In this document: positions 25,927 through 34,146 of the stretch, piece after piece
Layout: each line of letters opens with the position of its first letter
How positions within the stretch are numbered: position 1 is the stretch's first letter
Assembly: GCF_003610255.1 (NCBI RefSeq)
Contig: NZ_RAPS01000001.1
Coordinates: 5,166,001 to 5,230,000 of the forward strand
Direction of reading: 5' to 3'
Origin: Streptomyces sp. TLI_171
GTDB taxonomy: Bacteria; Actinomycetota; Actinomycetes; Streptomycetales; Streptomycetaceae
DNA length: 64,000 nt
Notes under the pieces: generated by a model
Told to the model about the DNA's origin: nothing
Databases searched by the model: none
What the model saw: the letters and a program-made list of their open reading frames with translations, nothing else
Translations under genes and position numbers: made by a program

Positions 25927-26166
25927 ATGATCGAGGAAGCCCTCGACCACCTGGTGAAGGGCATCGTCGAGCACCCCGACGAGGTGCAGGTCCGCTCGCG
26001 CAACCTGCGCCGCGGTCACACCATCGAGGTGCGGGTGCACCCCGACGACCTCGGCAAGGTGATCGGCCGGGGCGGCCGCACGGCTCGCGCACTGCGCACC
26101 GTGGTCGGCGCCCTCGGCGGTCGCAATGTCCGGGTCGATCTGGTCGACGTGGACAGCCTTCGCTGA
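25927..26166 (+). CDS. khpA: KH-domain RNA-binding protein (KhpA/YlqC-type)
   Basis: 79 residues, two bases after the rpsP stop. A single KH domain with the GxxG RNA-binding loop VIGRGGRTARAL. In other bacteria KhpA pairs with KhpB/EloR and is linked to cell-envelope regulation and RNA binding. The conserved position between rpsP and rimM supports the assignment. A hairpin follows the stop. Confidence 0.93.
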   Translation: MIEEALDHLVKGIVEHPDEVQVRSRNLRRGHTIEVRVHPDDLGKVIGRGGRTARALRTVVGALGGRNVRVDLVDVDSLR

Positions 26167-26205
26167 CTCCTCGACCGCCGACCGTCAGGTCGGCCACCGG
26201 GTTCC

Positions 26206-26241
26206 AGGACCGGCAGGGACGCATCCGTCCCGGCCGGTCCT
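26206..26241 (+). terminator. Hairpin between the KH gene and rimM
   Basis: AGGACCGGC ... GGGACG pairs with CGTCCC ... CCGGTCCT around CATC, with small interior mismatches, followed by TTGCCGTTT. It could partly separate rpsP-khpA from rimM-trmD expression. Confidence 0.55.
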
Positions 26242-26369
26242 TGCCGTTTCCCCGCCCACCGCTCCGCTTCAGCCCCGCGGCTTCCCCGCCGCTGTTCCCG
26301 CACTGCACCCGCACCGCGTACCGCACCTCCCAACTGGCACCACCGGCACATCTCAGGAGAACGATCACC

Positions 26370-26972
26370 GTGCAGCTCGTCGTCGGCAAGATCGGCCGCG
26401 CCCACGGCATCCGAGGGGACGTCAGCGTCGAAGTCCGCACCGACGAGCCGGAGCTGCGGCTCGGGCCCGGCGCGGTCCTCCTCACCGACCCCGCCGCCAT
26501 CGGACCGCTGACCGTCGAGTCCGGCAAGGTGCACAGCGGCCGACTGCTGCTGCGCTTCGCCGGGGTCAAGGACCGCACCGCCGCCGAAGCGCTGCGCGGC
26601 ACCTTCCTGATCGCCGAGGTCGACCCGGAGGAGAGCCCCGAGGACCCCGACGAGTACTACGACCACCAGCTGATCGGCTTGGACGTGGTGCTCACCGACG
26701 GCACCCTGGTCGGCGAGCTCAGCGAGGTGGTCCACCTCCCGTACCAGGACCTGCTCACCGTCGTGCGCCCCGACGGCACCGAGGTGCTGATCCCGTTCGT
26801 CGAGCAGATCGTCCCCGTCATCGACCTGGACGAGCAGCGCGCCGTGATCACCCCGCCGCCCGGCCTGATCGACACTGCGGACGCTTCGGGGGACGACGGG
26901 GCCGGCGCTCCGGAGGCGGACGAGGCTGCCCGGTCCGCCGACGCTGCCGACGGGAAGGGGGAGGCGGAGTGA
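26370..26972 (+). CDS. rimM: 16S rRNA processing / 30S maturation protein RimM
   Basis: 200 residues, GTG start behind AGGAGA. It assists assembly of the 30S head domain and binds S19. N-terminal RimM domain (VVGKIGRAHGIRGDVSVEV), then a PRC-barrel (YYDHQLIGLDVVLTDG ... VPVIDLDEQRAVITPPPGL) and an acidic Ala/Asp-rich C-terminal tail. The stop codon overlaps the trmD start (GTGA), giving translational coupling. Confidence 0.95.
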   Translation: MQLVVGKIGRAHGIRGDVSVEVRTDEPELRLGPGAVLLTDPAAIGPLTVESGKVHSGRLLLRFAGVKDRTAAEALRGTFLIAEVDPEESPEDPDEYYDHQLIGLDVVLTDGTLVGELSEVVHLPYQDLLTVVRPDGTEVLIPFVEQIVPVIDLDEQRAVITPPPGLIDTADASGDDGAGAPEADEAARSADAADGKGEAE

Positions 26973-27796
26973 GTGACATGCGGATCGACGTCGTCACGAT
27001 CTTCCCGGAGTACCTGGAGCCGCTGAACGTCTCGCTGGTCGGCAAGGCGCGCGCCCGCGGCCAGCTCGACGTGCACCTGCACGACCTGCGGCAGTGGACC
27101 ACCGACATCCACCGGACCGTCGACGACACCCCTTACGGCGGCGGCCCCGGCATGGTCATGAAGCCCGAGCCGTGGGGCGCCGCGCTGGACGCCGTGCTGG
27201 CTGCCGGGCCCGAGGGCGAGGCGCCGACGCTGGTGGTGCCGACCCCCAGCGGACGCCCCTTCACCCAGGAACTCGCCCAGGACCTGGCCGCCCGGCCCTG
27301 GCTGGCCTTCGCGCCCGCCCGCTACGAGGGCATCGACCGGCGGGTGATCGAGGAGGCCGCGACCCGGATGCCCGTGGTCGAAGTCTCCATCGGCGACTAC
27401 GTGCTGGCCGGCGGGGAGGTCGCCGTGCTGGTGATGGTCGAGGCGATCGCCCGGCTGCTGCCCGGCGTGCTCGGCAACGCCGAGTCGCACCGGGACGACT
27501 CCTTCGCCCCCGGCGCGATGGCCGACCTGCTGGAGGGCCCGGTGTACACCAAGCCCGCCGAGTGGCGCGGCCGCGAGGTGCCGGAGATCCTGCTCAGCGG
27601 GCACCACGGGAAGATCGCCCAGTGGCGGCGCGAGCAGGCCTTCGCCCGCACCCTCGCCAACCGGCCCGACCTGGTGGCCCGCTGGCAGCGCGAGGCGTTC
27701 AGCAAGAAGGAACGCGAAGCCCTCAGCGTGCTCGGCCTGGCCTGGGACGAAGCCGCCGGCCGATTTCGGTCCCCGGCCGAGCCTGTGGAACAATAG
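26969..27796 (+). CDS. trmD: tRNA (guanine-N1-)-methyltransferase TrmD
   Basis: 275 residues. Methylates G37 of tRNAs with SAM, preventing +1 frameshifts. Diagnostic motifs: MRIDVVTIFPEYLEPL, TPYGGGPGMVMKPEP, RYEGIDRRVIE, and the knotted SAM site SIGDYVLAGGEVAVLVM. The GTG at 26969 is chosen because GGGGGAGG lies six bases upstream; the ATG at 26978 is the alternative. It overlaps rimM by four bases. Confidence 0.96.
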   Translation: MSDMRIDVVTIFPEYLEPLNVSLVGKARARGQLDVHLHDLRQWTTDIHRTVDDTPYGGGPGMVMKPEPWGAALDAVLAAGPEGEAPTLVVPTPSGRPFTQELAQDLAARPWLAFAPARYEGIDRRVIEEAATRMPVVEVSIGDYVLAGGEVAVLVMVEAIARLLPGVLGNAESHRDDSFAPGAMADLLEGPVYTKPAEWRGREVPEILLSGHHGKIAQWRREQAFARTLANRPDLVARWQREAFSKKEREALSVLGLAWDEAAGRFRSPAEPVEQ

Positions 27797-27820
27797 GCGA
27801 CTGTTGTCTGTCGCCCGGCT

Positions 27821-27862
27821 CCCCTCGTGGGGGTCAGTGGACCGGTGCCCCCGCCACGGGGG
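27821..27862 (+). other. rplS leader hairpins
   Basis: Two GC hairpins lie in the trmD-rplS gap: CCCC-TCGT-GGGG (27821-27832) and CCCCCG-CCA-CGGGGG (27848-27862). They may attenuate transcription or form an L19-responsive leader; no known motif was matched. Confidence 0.4.
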
Positions 27863-27952
27863 TGTCACCGTCAGCCGAAGCGGCCCGCAGCACCACCCCA
27901 GTTGAATCGAACTTCCGTGGGCGGCCCGTGGCGCCTGCGATGGAGAGCAACG

Positions 27953-28303
27953 ATGAGCAACAAGCTCGCTGCTGTCGACGCGGCCTCGCTGCGCACCGAC
28001 GTCCCCGCCTTCCGTCCCGGCGACACCCTGAAGGTGCACGTCCGAGTCATCGAAGGCAACCGCTCGCGCGTCCAGGTCTTCCAGGGCGTTGTCATCCGTC
28101 GTCACGGCGCCGGCATCGGTGAGACCTTCACCGTTCGCAAGGTCAGCTTCAACGTCGGTGTCGAGCGCACCTTCCCGGTGCACACCCCGATCGTCGAGAA
28201 GATCGAGGTCGTGACCCGCGGTGCGGTCCGCCGCGCCAAGCTGTACTACCTGCGTGACCTCCGCGGCAAGGCCGCGAAGATCAAGGAGAAGCGCGACGCG
28301 TGA
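27953..28303 (+). CDS. rplS: 50S ribosomal protein L19
   Basis: 116 residues with GGAGAG upstream of the ATG. Conserved blocks FRPGDTLKVHVRVIEG, RVQVFQGVVIRRHG, VGVERTFPVHTPIVEKIEV and the RRAKLYYLRDLRGKAAKIKE end. It sits at the 30S-50S interface. Last ribosomal gene of the cluster, followed by the signal peptidase genes. Confidence 0.97.
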   Translation: MSNKLAAVDAASLRTDVPAFRPGDTLKVHVRVIEGNRSRVQVFQGVVIRRHGAGIGETFTVRKVSFNVGVERTFPVHTPIVEKIEVVTRGAVRRAKLYYLRDLRGKAAKIKEKRDA

Positions 28304-28354
28304 TCGCGCAGGCTCAGCGGGGGTCGGCCCTCCAACCGGTTTAGACCGGGGGGA

Positions 28355-28360
28355 TAAGCT
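28355..28360 (+). promoter_or_regulatory. -10 hexamer TAAGCT for the first signal peptidase gene
   Basis: TAAGCT ends eight bases before the ATG at 28369 with no Shine-Dalgarno sequence; probable leaderless start. The -35 is weak. Confidence 0.4.
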
Positions 28361-28368
28361 CACCCCCG

Positions 28369-29247
28369 ATGAGCACGCACGAGCCACCGACGGACCGCGA
28401 CGGCGGTTCCGCACCCACGGGTACGGAATCACCGGCGCGGTCCGTTGCCGTTTCCGCCCCCGGGCCCGCCTCTTCCGCCCTTTCCGAAGCCGCCTCCGAC
28501 TCTGCGCCGCCGACCTCCGGTGACGCAGTCGATGTCGGCGCGGACGCGAACGCGGAGGGCGAGGGTGAGGGTGAGGGCGGCGGGCGGCGGTGGTCGCGGG
28601 ACCTGCTGTGGATCGGTGCGGTGTGCGTCGTCGTGCTGCTGCTGGTGAACGCCTTCGTGGCGCGGCCGTTCGCCGTGCCGTCCGGCTCCATGGAGGGAAC
28701 GCTGCGACCCGGCGACCGGGTCGTGGTGAACCAGCTCGCCTACGCGTTCGGCGGGCACCCGCGGCGGGGCGACGTGGTGGTGTTCGACGGCATCGGCTCC
28801 TTTCTGCCGTACCAGGACGAACCGACCGGCGTGAAGCGCCTGTTGGAGCGGGCGGGACTCGCCCCGGCCGGTGACACGGTCTACGTGAAGCGGGTCATCG
28901 GCGTCGGCGGCGACCGGATCACCTGCTGCGGCACCGACGGCCAGCTCAAGGTCAACGGTGTGCCGCTGGACGAGAGCGCCTATCTGTTCCCCGGTGACGC
29001 ACCGTCGGCGGTACCGTTCGACATCGTGGTTCCTTCCGGCACGTTGTGGGTGATGGGCGACCACCGCAGCGCCTCCCGCGACTCCCGCGACCACCTCGGC
29101 GAGCCCGGCGGCGGCACCGTCCCCGAGGACAAGGTGATCGGCCGGGCCGACTGGGTGCTGTTCCCCCTCAGCCGTTCGACCTCGCTCGACCGGCCGGCGG
29201 CGTTCGCCGCGATTGAGGGGACCGGTGGCCATGGGGAGCAGAGGTAG
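28369..29247 (+). CDS. sipW: Type I signal peptidase SipW-like
   Basis: 292 residues. It removes signal peptides on the outer face of the membrane. A long acidic Gly/Glu cytoplasmic lead is followed by one transmembrane helix (about residues 78-96), then the Ser/Lys catalytic dyad: Ser107 in PSGSMEGTL and Lys174 in YVKRVIGVGGD. The box E motif GDHRSASRDSRDH is present. First of four tandem paralogues; this arrangement is known in S. coelicolor and S. lividans as sipW-X-Y-Z. The symbol is assigned by position. Confidence 0.9.
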   Translation: MSTHEPPTDRDGGSAPTGTESPARSVAVSAPGPASSALSEAASDSAPPTSGDAVDVGADANAEGEGEGEGGGRRWSRDLLWIGAVCVVVLLLVNAFVARPFAVPSGSMEGTLRPGDRVVVNQLAYAFGGHPRRGDVVVFDGIGSFLPYQDEPTGVKRLLERAGLAPAGDTVYVKRVIGVGGDRITCCGTDGQLKVNGVPLDESAYLFPGDAPSAVPFDIVVPSGTLWVMGDHRSASRDSRDHLGEPGGGTVPEDKVIGRADWVLFPLSRSTSLDRPAAFAAIEGTGGHGEQR

Positions 29248-30355
29248 ACCCCGAGGCACCCCCGACGGCGTAGCCGGCCTCCCGCGCGCGGGCCGGGGCG
29301 AGCGCACGGCACCCGCCGAGTCCGTGTACCTGTCCGCCCCGGACGGTCCGGCAGTCGACATGGCGGCAGTCGACATGGCGGCCGACGCGCTGGACGTCGG
29401 CCCGGCCAGCGCAATGGACGGCGCACTGGACGGCACCGGGGGCGGCGTTGCAGGCGGGGCCGCAGGTGCTGCCGAGGCCGGCGGAGGAGACGGCGGTGGG
29501 GACCGCCCCGTGCGGGGCCGCGCCGAGCGTCGGCGTGCCGCCAAGCGGGCCGAGCGGCGTCGGCGTCGTTCCTTCCTGCGCGAGCTGCCGGTGATCGTGG
29601 TGGTGGCACTGGTCATCGCGGTGGTGCTGAAGACGTTTCTGCTCCAGGTGTTCGTGATCCCCTCCGGTTCGATGGAACAGACCCTGCGGATCGGTGACCG
29701 GGTCGTGGTGGACAAGCTCACCCCGTGGTTCGGGGCCGAGCCGAGCCGCGGCGAGGTGGTGGTCTTCAAGGACCCGGGCGGCTGGCTGGAGAACGACCAC
29801 CAGCCCTCCACGGACGGACCCGTGATGCACAGGGTGAAGTCGGTGTTCTCCGCGGTGGGACTCCTTCCTTCCGACAACGAGCGGGACTTGATCAAGCGGG
29901 TCATCGGCGTGGGCGGCGACACGGTGGAGTGCTGCGACGCCAAGGGACGGCTGAGCGTCAACGGCACCGCGCTGGACGAGTCGTACATCGCGCCCGGCAA
30001 CTCGCCCTCGCGGATCACCTTCAAGGTGACGGTGCCTCAGGGGCGGCTCTGGGTGATGGGCGACCACCGTGACCTGTCGGCCGACTCCCGCTACCACATG
30101 GACAACCCCGGCACCGGGACCATCCCGGTCGAGAACGTGGTCGGGCGGGCCTTCGTGGTCGCGTGGCCGCTCTCGCACTTCGGTCAACTCGACGTGCCGG
30201 ATTCACTCTCCTCCTTGCCGGAGCGGGCGACAGGATCGGCGGCCGTTGAGCCGATTCCTGCGGAACCCCCACTCGTTATGGGTGTGTTGGGCGTCCTTCC
30301 GCTCGTCGCCAGGTGGCGGAGAGCGCGCTGCAGAGGCGGACCGGTGGCCGACTGA
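29231..30355 (+). CDS. sipX: Type I signal peptidase SipX-like
   Basis: 374 residues from the ATG at 29231; GAGGGG lies 10 bases upstream, and a GTG at 29225 is an alternative. It overlaps the first sip gene by 17 bp. A long Gly/Ala/Asp-rich cytoplasmic lead and a very basic stretch (RAERRRAAKRAERRRRR) precede the membrane helix. Catalytic Ser147 (IPSGSMEQTL) and Lys222 (LIKRVIGVGGD); box E GDHRDLSADSRYH. A C-terminal hydrophobic segment (LVMGVLGVLPLVA) suggests a second membrane anchor, as reported for most Streptomyces signal peptidases. Confidence 0.9.
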   Translation: MGSRGRPRGTPDGVAGLPRAGRGERTAPAESVYLSAPDGPAVDMAAVDMAADALDVGPASAMDGALDGTGGGVAGGAAGAAEAGGGDGGGDRPVRGRAERRRAAKRAERRRRRSFLRELPVIVVVALVIAVVLKTFLLQVFVIPSGSMEQTLRIGDRVVVDKLTPWFGAEPSRGEVVVFKDPGGWLENDHQPSTDGPVMHRVKSVFSAVGLLPSDNERDLIKRVIGVGGDTVECCDAKGRLSVNGTALDESYIAPGNSPSRITFKVTVPQGRLWVMGDHRDLSADSRYHMDNPGTGTIPVENVVGRAFVVAWPLSHFGQLDVPDSLSSLPERATGSAAVEPIPAEPPLVMGVLGVLPLVARWRRARCRGGPVAD

Positions 30356-30560
30356 CGTTCCGGTCGGCGCGTGGAAACACGGGCATGCCGACCGGGAGTG
30401 ATAGAGAAGTGCTGAAGTGCTCGGTTCCGGCCTGGTGTCGGGCGTGCCCAACGAGGGCAAGCCAGATGCGGGTTTCGGGTCGATCGCAGAGTGTGGTGCC
30501 CGCTGTGCGGCACTGGTGAGCGCGGGCGCACGGGCGTCCGCACAGCAGGGAGGAGATGTC

Positions 30561-31478
30561 GTGGGGGATCTGGTGATCGGTGCCCGCTCTGGTGCTCCGG
30601 AGCCCGACGGGGAGCCGGTGGGCAACCACGAGGGCGTGTCCGCCGGGGCCGGCGACGCCACTCGGGACACCGAGGCCGGGGCGGACGCAGACGGAGATTC
30701 GACCGCGCCTCCCAGAAGGGCGCCCAGGCAGCGCTCGTTCTGGAAGGAGCTGCCGATCCTGATCGGCATCGCCCTGGTCCTGGCGCTGGTGATCAAGACC
30801 TTCTTCGTCCAGGCGTTCTCGATTCCCTCGGGGTCGATGGAGAACACGCTCCAGGTCGGCGACCGCGTGCTGGTCGACAAGCTCACCCCCTGGTTCGGCG
30901 CCGAGCCGGAGCGCGGCGAGGTGGTGGTCTTCAAGGACCCGGGCGGCTGGTTGAACGACGAGCCCACCCAGCGCAGCAGCAACTCCTTCATGCGCGGCGT
31001 CCAGGACGTCTTCAGCTTCATCGGGCTGATGCCGTCCAGCGACGAGAAGGACCTGATCAAGCGCGTGATCGCGATCGGCGGCGACACCGTGGAGTGTCAG
31101 GGCTCCGGCCCGGTCAAGGTGAACGGGATCGCGCTCGACGAGCCGTACATCTACCCCGGCAACACCCCGTGCGGGGAGAAGCCGTTCGGGCCGCTGAAGG
31201 TGCCGGAAGGTCGGATCTGGGTGATGGGCGACCACCGCGGCAACTCGCTGGACTCCCGTTACCACATGGACCAGCCGGGCGGTGGCACCGTCCCGGTCGG
31301 GAACGTGGTCGGCCGCGCGTTCGTGGTGGCCTGGCCGATCGGTGACTGGGCGACCCTGCCCGTCCCGGAGACCTTCGACCAGAGGGGCCTGAACGCGGGC
31401 GGCCCCCTCGCTCCGCCGCTGGCCGGGATCGCGCTGGCGGCCCCCGCGGTGTGGTGGGTGCGCAAGCGCCAGCGCTGA
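30561..31478 (+). CDS. sipY: Type I signal peptidase SipY-like
   Basis: 305 residues from the GTG at 30561, which has a near-perfect GGAGGAG; longer in-frame starts from 30417 have none. Membrane helix ILIGIALVLALVIKTFFVQ, catalytic Ser92 (IPSGSMENTL) and Lys167 (LIKRVIAIGGD), box E GDHRGNSLDSRYH, and a C-terminal hydrophobic anchor ending VRKRQR. The stretch LTPWFGAEP(S/E)RGEVVVFKDP is almost identical to SipX, showing recent duplication. Confidence 0.92.
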   Translation: MGDLVIGARSGAPEPDGEPVGNHEGVSAGAGDATRDTEAGADADGDSTAPPRRAPRQRSFWKELPILIGIALVLALVIKTFFVQAFSIPSGSMENTLQVGDRVLVDKLTPWFGAEPERGEVVVFKDPGGWLNDEPTQRSSNSFMRGVQDVFSFIGLMPSSDEKDLIKRVIAIGGDTVECQGSGPVKVNGIALDEPYIYPGNTPCGEKPFGPLKVPEGRIWVMGDHRGNSLDSRYHMDQPGGGTVPVGNVVGRAFVVAWPIGDWATLPVPETFDQRGLNAGGPLAPPLAGIALAAPAVWWVRKRQR

Positions 31479-31507
31479 GCGTTTTACGGGTCGGCCGCGG
31501 TCGACTC

Positions 31508-31538
31508 TTGCGCGGGCCGTGGTACTCGTGAGTAATCT
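31508..31538 (+). promoter_or_regulatory. Candidate promoter TTGCGC-N19-TAATCT upstream of sipZ
   Basis: TTGCGC (31508-31513) and TAATCT (31533-31538) are spaced 19 bp apart in the 168-bp gap before sipZ. It would let sipZ be transcribed independently. Confidence 0.35.
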
Positions 31539-31646
31539 GCTCGCACGTGCCACGGCCCGCAGTGCTGTCCAGCCCAGGACGGCGAGCAGCAGGGCGGTCA
31601 CGAGTGCTCGACCCGAGCGCGTGAACGTCAGGAGAGGGCGGAGCCG

Positions 31647-32396
31647 ATGAGCAGCGTCGCGGAGCGGACACCGCGTACCGAGGCCGGGGCTGGCCGTCGC
31701 CGGAGCGCGGCGTCGATCGTGCAGGGCGTGGTGATCGCGATCGGGTTCGTGATGCTGGTCGGTGGTTTCGCCGTCCTCGCCCTCCAGTACCGGCCGTACA
31801 AGATTCCCACCGGTTCGATGAGTCCGACCCTGGAGGCCGGCGACACCGTGCTCGCCCGCGCCGGCGGGGGGACGTCGGCCGGCCGGGGCGACATCGTGGT
31901 CTTCCAGGACCAGGACTGGGGCAACGCCACGCTGGTGAAGCGGGTGGTGGCGATCGGCGGTGACCAGGTCTCCGGGGACGGCGCCGGGAGGATCACCGTC
32001 AACGGCCACCAGGTCGCGGAGCCGTACCTGGCGCCCGCCAGGGTGGCCACCACCGAGTTCACCGTGACGGTGCCCGAGGGGCGATTGTTCCTGCTCGGCG
32101 ACTTCCGCGGGAACTCGATGGACTCGCGCAGCCACCTCGATGTCGCCTTCGGTACCGTCCCGGCCTCCGGGGTGAAGGCACGGGTCGAGTCGGTGATCCA
32201 GCCGCTGTCCCGGGCCGGGCTGGAGCGGCGCACCACGGCCTTCGACGAACTGGGTGCGCCGAGCGCCCACCAGCCCGGTCCGCTGCTGCCCGCAGCGTGG
32301 ACGTCGGTCTCCGGGGCGGTGCTGATCGTGCTCGCCTCTGCGGTGGGCTGGGCGGTCTCGCTGACCCGCCGGCTGCAGGGGCGCCGGAAGGCCTGA
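31647..32396 (+). CDS. sipZ: Type I signal peptidase SipZ-like
   Basis: 249 residues, ATG with AGGAG/GGCGGAG upstream. Shortest of the four; N-terminal helix VVIAIGFVMLVGGFAVLAL, catalytic Ser57 (IPTGSMSPTL), Lys98 (LVKRVVAIGGD), box E GDFRGNSMDSRSH, and a C-terminal transmembrane helix followed by a basic end. More divergent than SipX/SipY, consistent with a separate substrate range. Confidence 0.9.
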   Translation: MSSVAERTPRTEAGAGRRRSAASIVQGVVIAIGFVMLVGGFAVLALQYRPYKIPTGSMSPTLEAGDTVLARAGGGTSAGRGDIVVFQDQDWGNATLVKRVVAIGGDQVSGDGAGRITVNGHQVAEPYLAPARVATTEFTVTVPEGRLFLLGDFRGNSMDSRSHLDVAFGTVPASGVKARVESVIQPLSRAGLERRTTAFDELGAPSAHQPGPLLPAAWTSVSGAVLIVLASAVGWAVSLTRRLQGRRKA

Positions 32397-32514
32397 CCCG
32401 GCAGGCTGCTGCGGATCCGGGCCGGGAGCCGGCTGCGGGTGATGCCCGGAGCTCGACGGTTGGCCGGGACCGGCCCGCAGGCGGGCGCAGAACCTCAGGA
32501 CGGAGCTGAGCCAG

Positions 32515-32988
32515 GTGTCGGTCGAGCGCCGCAGGGCAGTGCGCGTGCTGCTGCTGGACCCGGTGGGCCGCGTCCTGCTGCTGCACGGCACCGACCCGGC
32601 CACCCCCGGGACGGACTGGTGGATCACCCCGGGCGGTGGCATCGAACCGGGGGAGAGCCCGGCTGAGGCGGCTGGGCGCGAGCTGGCCGAGGAGATCGGG
32701 CTGGCGGGCGTGGAGTGGGGACCGCTGATCGCGTACGGCACGGTGAGGTTCTCCTTCCGGGGCAGGGACTACGAGCAGGAGCAGCTGTTCCACCTGGCGC
32801 GCACCACGCGGACCGAGGTGTCGCTGACGGAGAGCGGCGCGGACGAGCACGCTCTGTTGCTGGCCGCCCGCTGGTGGACGATGGGTGAGTTGAGGACCAC
32901 CGGGGAGACGATCTACCCCCGCCAACTGGCCGCACTGGTGGAGCAGGTTCTGACGGAAGGTCCGCCAGAACCGCCAGTAAGGCTCTGA
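32515..32988 (+). CDS. Nudix hydrolase
   Basis: 157 residues, GTG start. A complete Nudix box is present in GGGIEPGESPAEAAGRELAE followed by EIGL, with the metal-binding REL-EE core intact. It hydrolyses a nucleoside diphosphate linked to another moiety; the substrate is not predictable. Position after the sip genes is conserved in streptomycetes. Confidence 0.9.
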   Translation: MSVERRRAVRVLLLDPVGRVLLLHGTDPATPGTDWWITPGGGIEPGESPAEAAGRELAEEIGLAGVEWGPLIAYGTVRFSFRGRDYEQEQLFHLARTTRTEVSLTESGADEHALLLAARWWTMGELRTTGETIYPRQLAALVEQVLTEGPPEPPVRL

Positions 32989-33044
32989 GCACAGGCGCGG
33001 TGGTCCACAATGGGGTGGACGTGACGAGTGAGGGGACGCTTGGA

Positions 33045-33371
33045 ATGAGTGCCGAAGACCTCGAGAAGTACGAGACCGAGATGGAGCTCAAGCTCTACCG
33101 GGAGTACCGGGATGTCGTCGGCCTGTTCAAGTACGTGATCGAGACCGAGCGGCGCTTCTACCTGACGAACGACTACGACCTGCAGGTGCACTCGGTGCAG
33201 GGCGAAGTGTTCTTCGAGGTGGCGATGGCGGATGCGTGGGTCTGGGACATGTACCGACCGGCCCGATTCGTTAGGAAGGTCCGCGTACTGACCTTCAAGG
33301 ACGTGAATATCGAGGAGCTCGCCAAGAGCGACCTTGAGCTGCCCTCGGACGACTCCGCGTTCGGGAACTGA
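33045..33371 (+). CDS. DUF2469 family protein
   Basis: 108 residues from the ATG at 33045, eight bases after GAGGGGA. Strongly conserved actinobacterial acidic protein: SAEDLEKYETEMELKLYREY, YVIETERRFYLTNDYDLQV, FFEVAMADAWVWDMYRPARF, RVLTFKDVNIEEL. No known activity. It almost always lies upstream of yraN, as here. Confidence 0.92.
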   Translation: MSAEDLEKYETEMELKLYREYRDVVGLFKYVIETERRFYLTNDYDLQVHSVQGEVFFEVAMADAWVWDMYRPARFVRKVRVLTFKDVNIEELAKSDLELPSDDSAFGN

Positions 33372-33498
33372 CGACTCGTCGCCGGGCGGCCACTGGCGGC
33401 GGCGACCTGCGGCGATGCCCGGGTGACCGAGACTGGATGCCGCGCTGTCGGGCTGTCCAGCGCATTTCTTGATTTGTCGCTCGAACGAGTGAGCTAGT

Positions 33499-33531
33499 TT
33501 TTCCACAGGCCCGGGTTATCCACAGGCCCGG
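33499..33531 (+). promoter_or_regulatory. Tandem DnaA-box-like repeats upstream of yraN
   Basis: TTTTCCACA (33499-33507) and TTATCCACA (33516-33524) are each followed by GGCCCGG and repeat at a 17-bp period. TTATCCACA is a perfect classical DnaA box. A similar pair occurs at 41289-41314. Confidence 0.55.
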
Positions 33532-33590
33532 CGATTTCATTGGCACGCCTCCGTGCCGTGACGGCAACCTTCCGGCCGGAGGTGATTGCC

Positions 33591-34145
33591 GTGCAGAATC
33601 CCAACAAGATTTCCACCAACGGCCTCGGTCGCTACGGCGAGGAGGTCGCCGCCCGCCGGCTCGCGGAGGGCGGGCTGTGCATCCTGGAACGCAACTGGCG
33701 CTGCGCCGAGGGCGAGCTGGACATCGTCGCGCTGGATGGCGACACCCTCGCGGTGTGCGAGGTGAAGACCAGGTCCGAGCGGGGCTTCCAGCAGCCCACG
33801 GAGGCCATCGACCAGACCAAGGCCGACCGGCTGCGCCGCCTTGCCGAACGGTGGCTCGCCGAGCGCTGGCCGGTGCACTTCTCCAGGCTGGCGCTCGCCG
33901 CCGAGCGGGCCGGAGACGCCGAGCGGGCCGGGGACGCTGGTCGGGCCGGGGACGCTGGTCGTGACGAGGGCGTCGTCGAGCCGGCCGGGGGCACCGGGCG
34001 GGCCGGGGAGACCGATACGCCGCCAGGTCCGGCGAGCAGCGGGCTCGCGCCTCCACCACCCGGCGGAGTGCGCATCGACCTGGTCGCGGTGATCAACCCC
34101 CGCAAGGGCGCCGCCGCGGTCGAGCACCTGCGCGGGGCGGTCTGA
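33591..34145 (+). CDS. YraN (UPF0102) family nuclease-fold protein with repeat insertion
   Basis: 184 residues, GTG start after a perfect GGAGGTGA. The restriction-endonuclease-like fold is visible in GRYGEEVAARRLAE, CAEGELDIVALDGD and VCEVKTRSERG. The family is usually about 120 residues. Here about 60 extra residues interrupt the end of the domain, including three RAGDA hexapeptide units and a Gly/Pro-rich stretch before the conserved VRIDLVAVIN strand. Widely co-inherited with comM-like and dprA genes; role unknown. Confidence 0.88.
   Translation: MQNPNKISTNGLGRYGEEVAARRLAEGGLCILERNWRCAEGELDIVALDGDTLAVCEVKTRSERGFQQPTEAIDQTKADRLRRLAERWLAERWPVHFSRLALAAERAGDAERAGDAGRAGDAGRDEGVVEPAGGTGRAGETDTPPGPASSGLAPPPPGGVRIDLVAVINPRKGAAAVEHLRGAV
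33903..33956 (+). repeat. 18-bp tandem repeat inside yraN
   Basis: Three successive 18-bp units encode ERAGDA, ERAGDA, GRAGDA with few substitutions, then decay. It is an in-frame expansion within the YraN insertion. Confidence 0.8.
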
Positions 34146-34146
34146 G

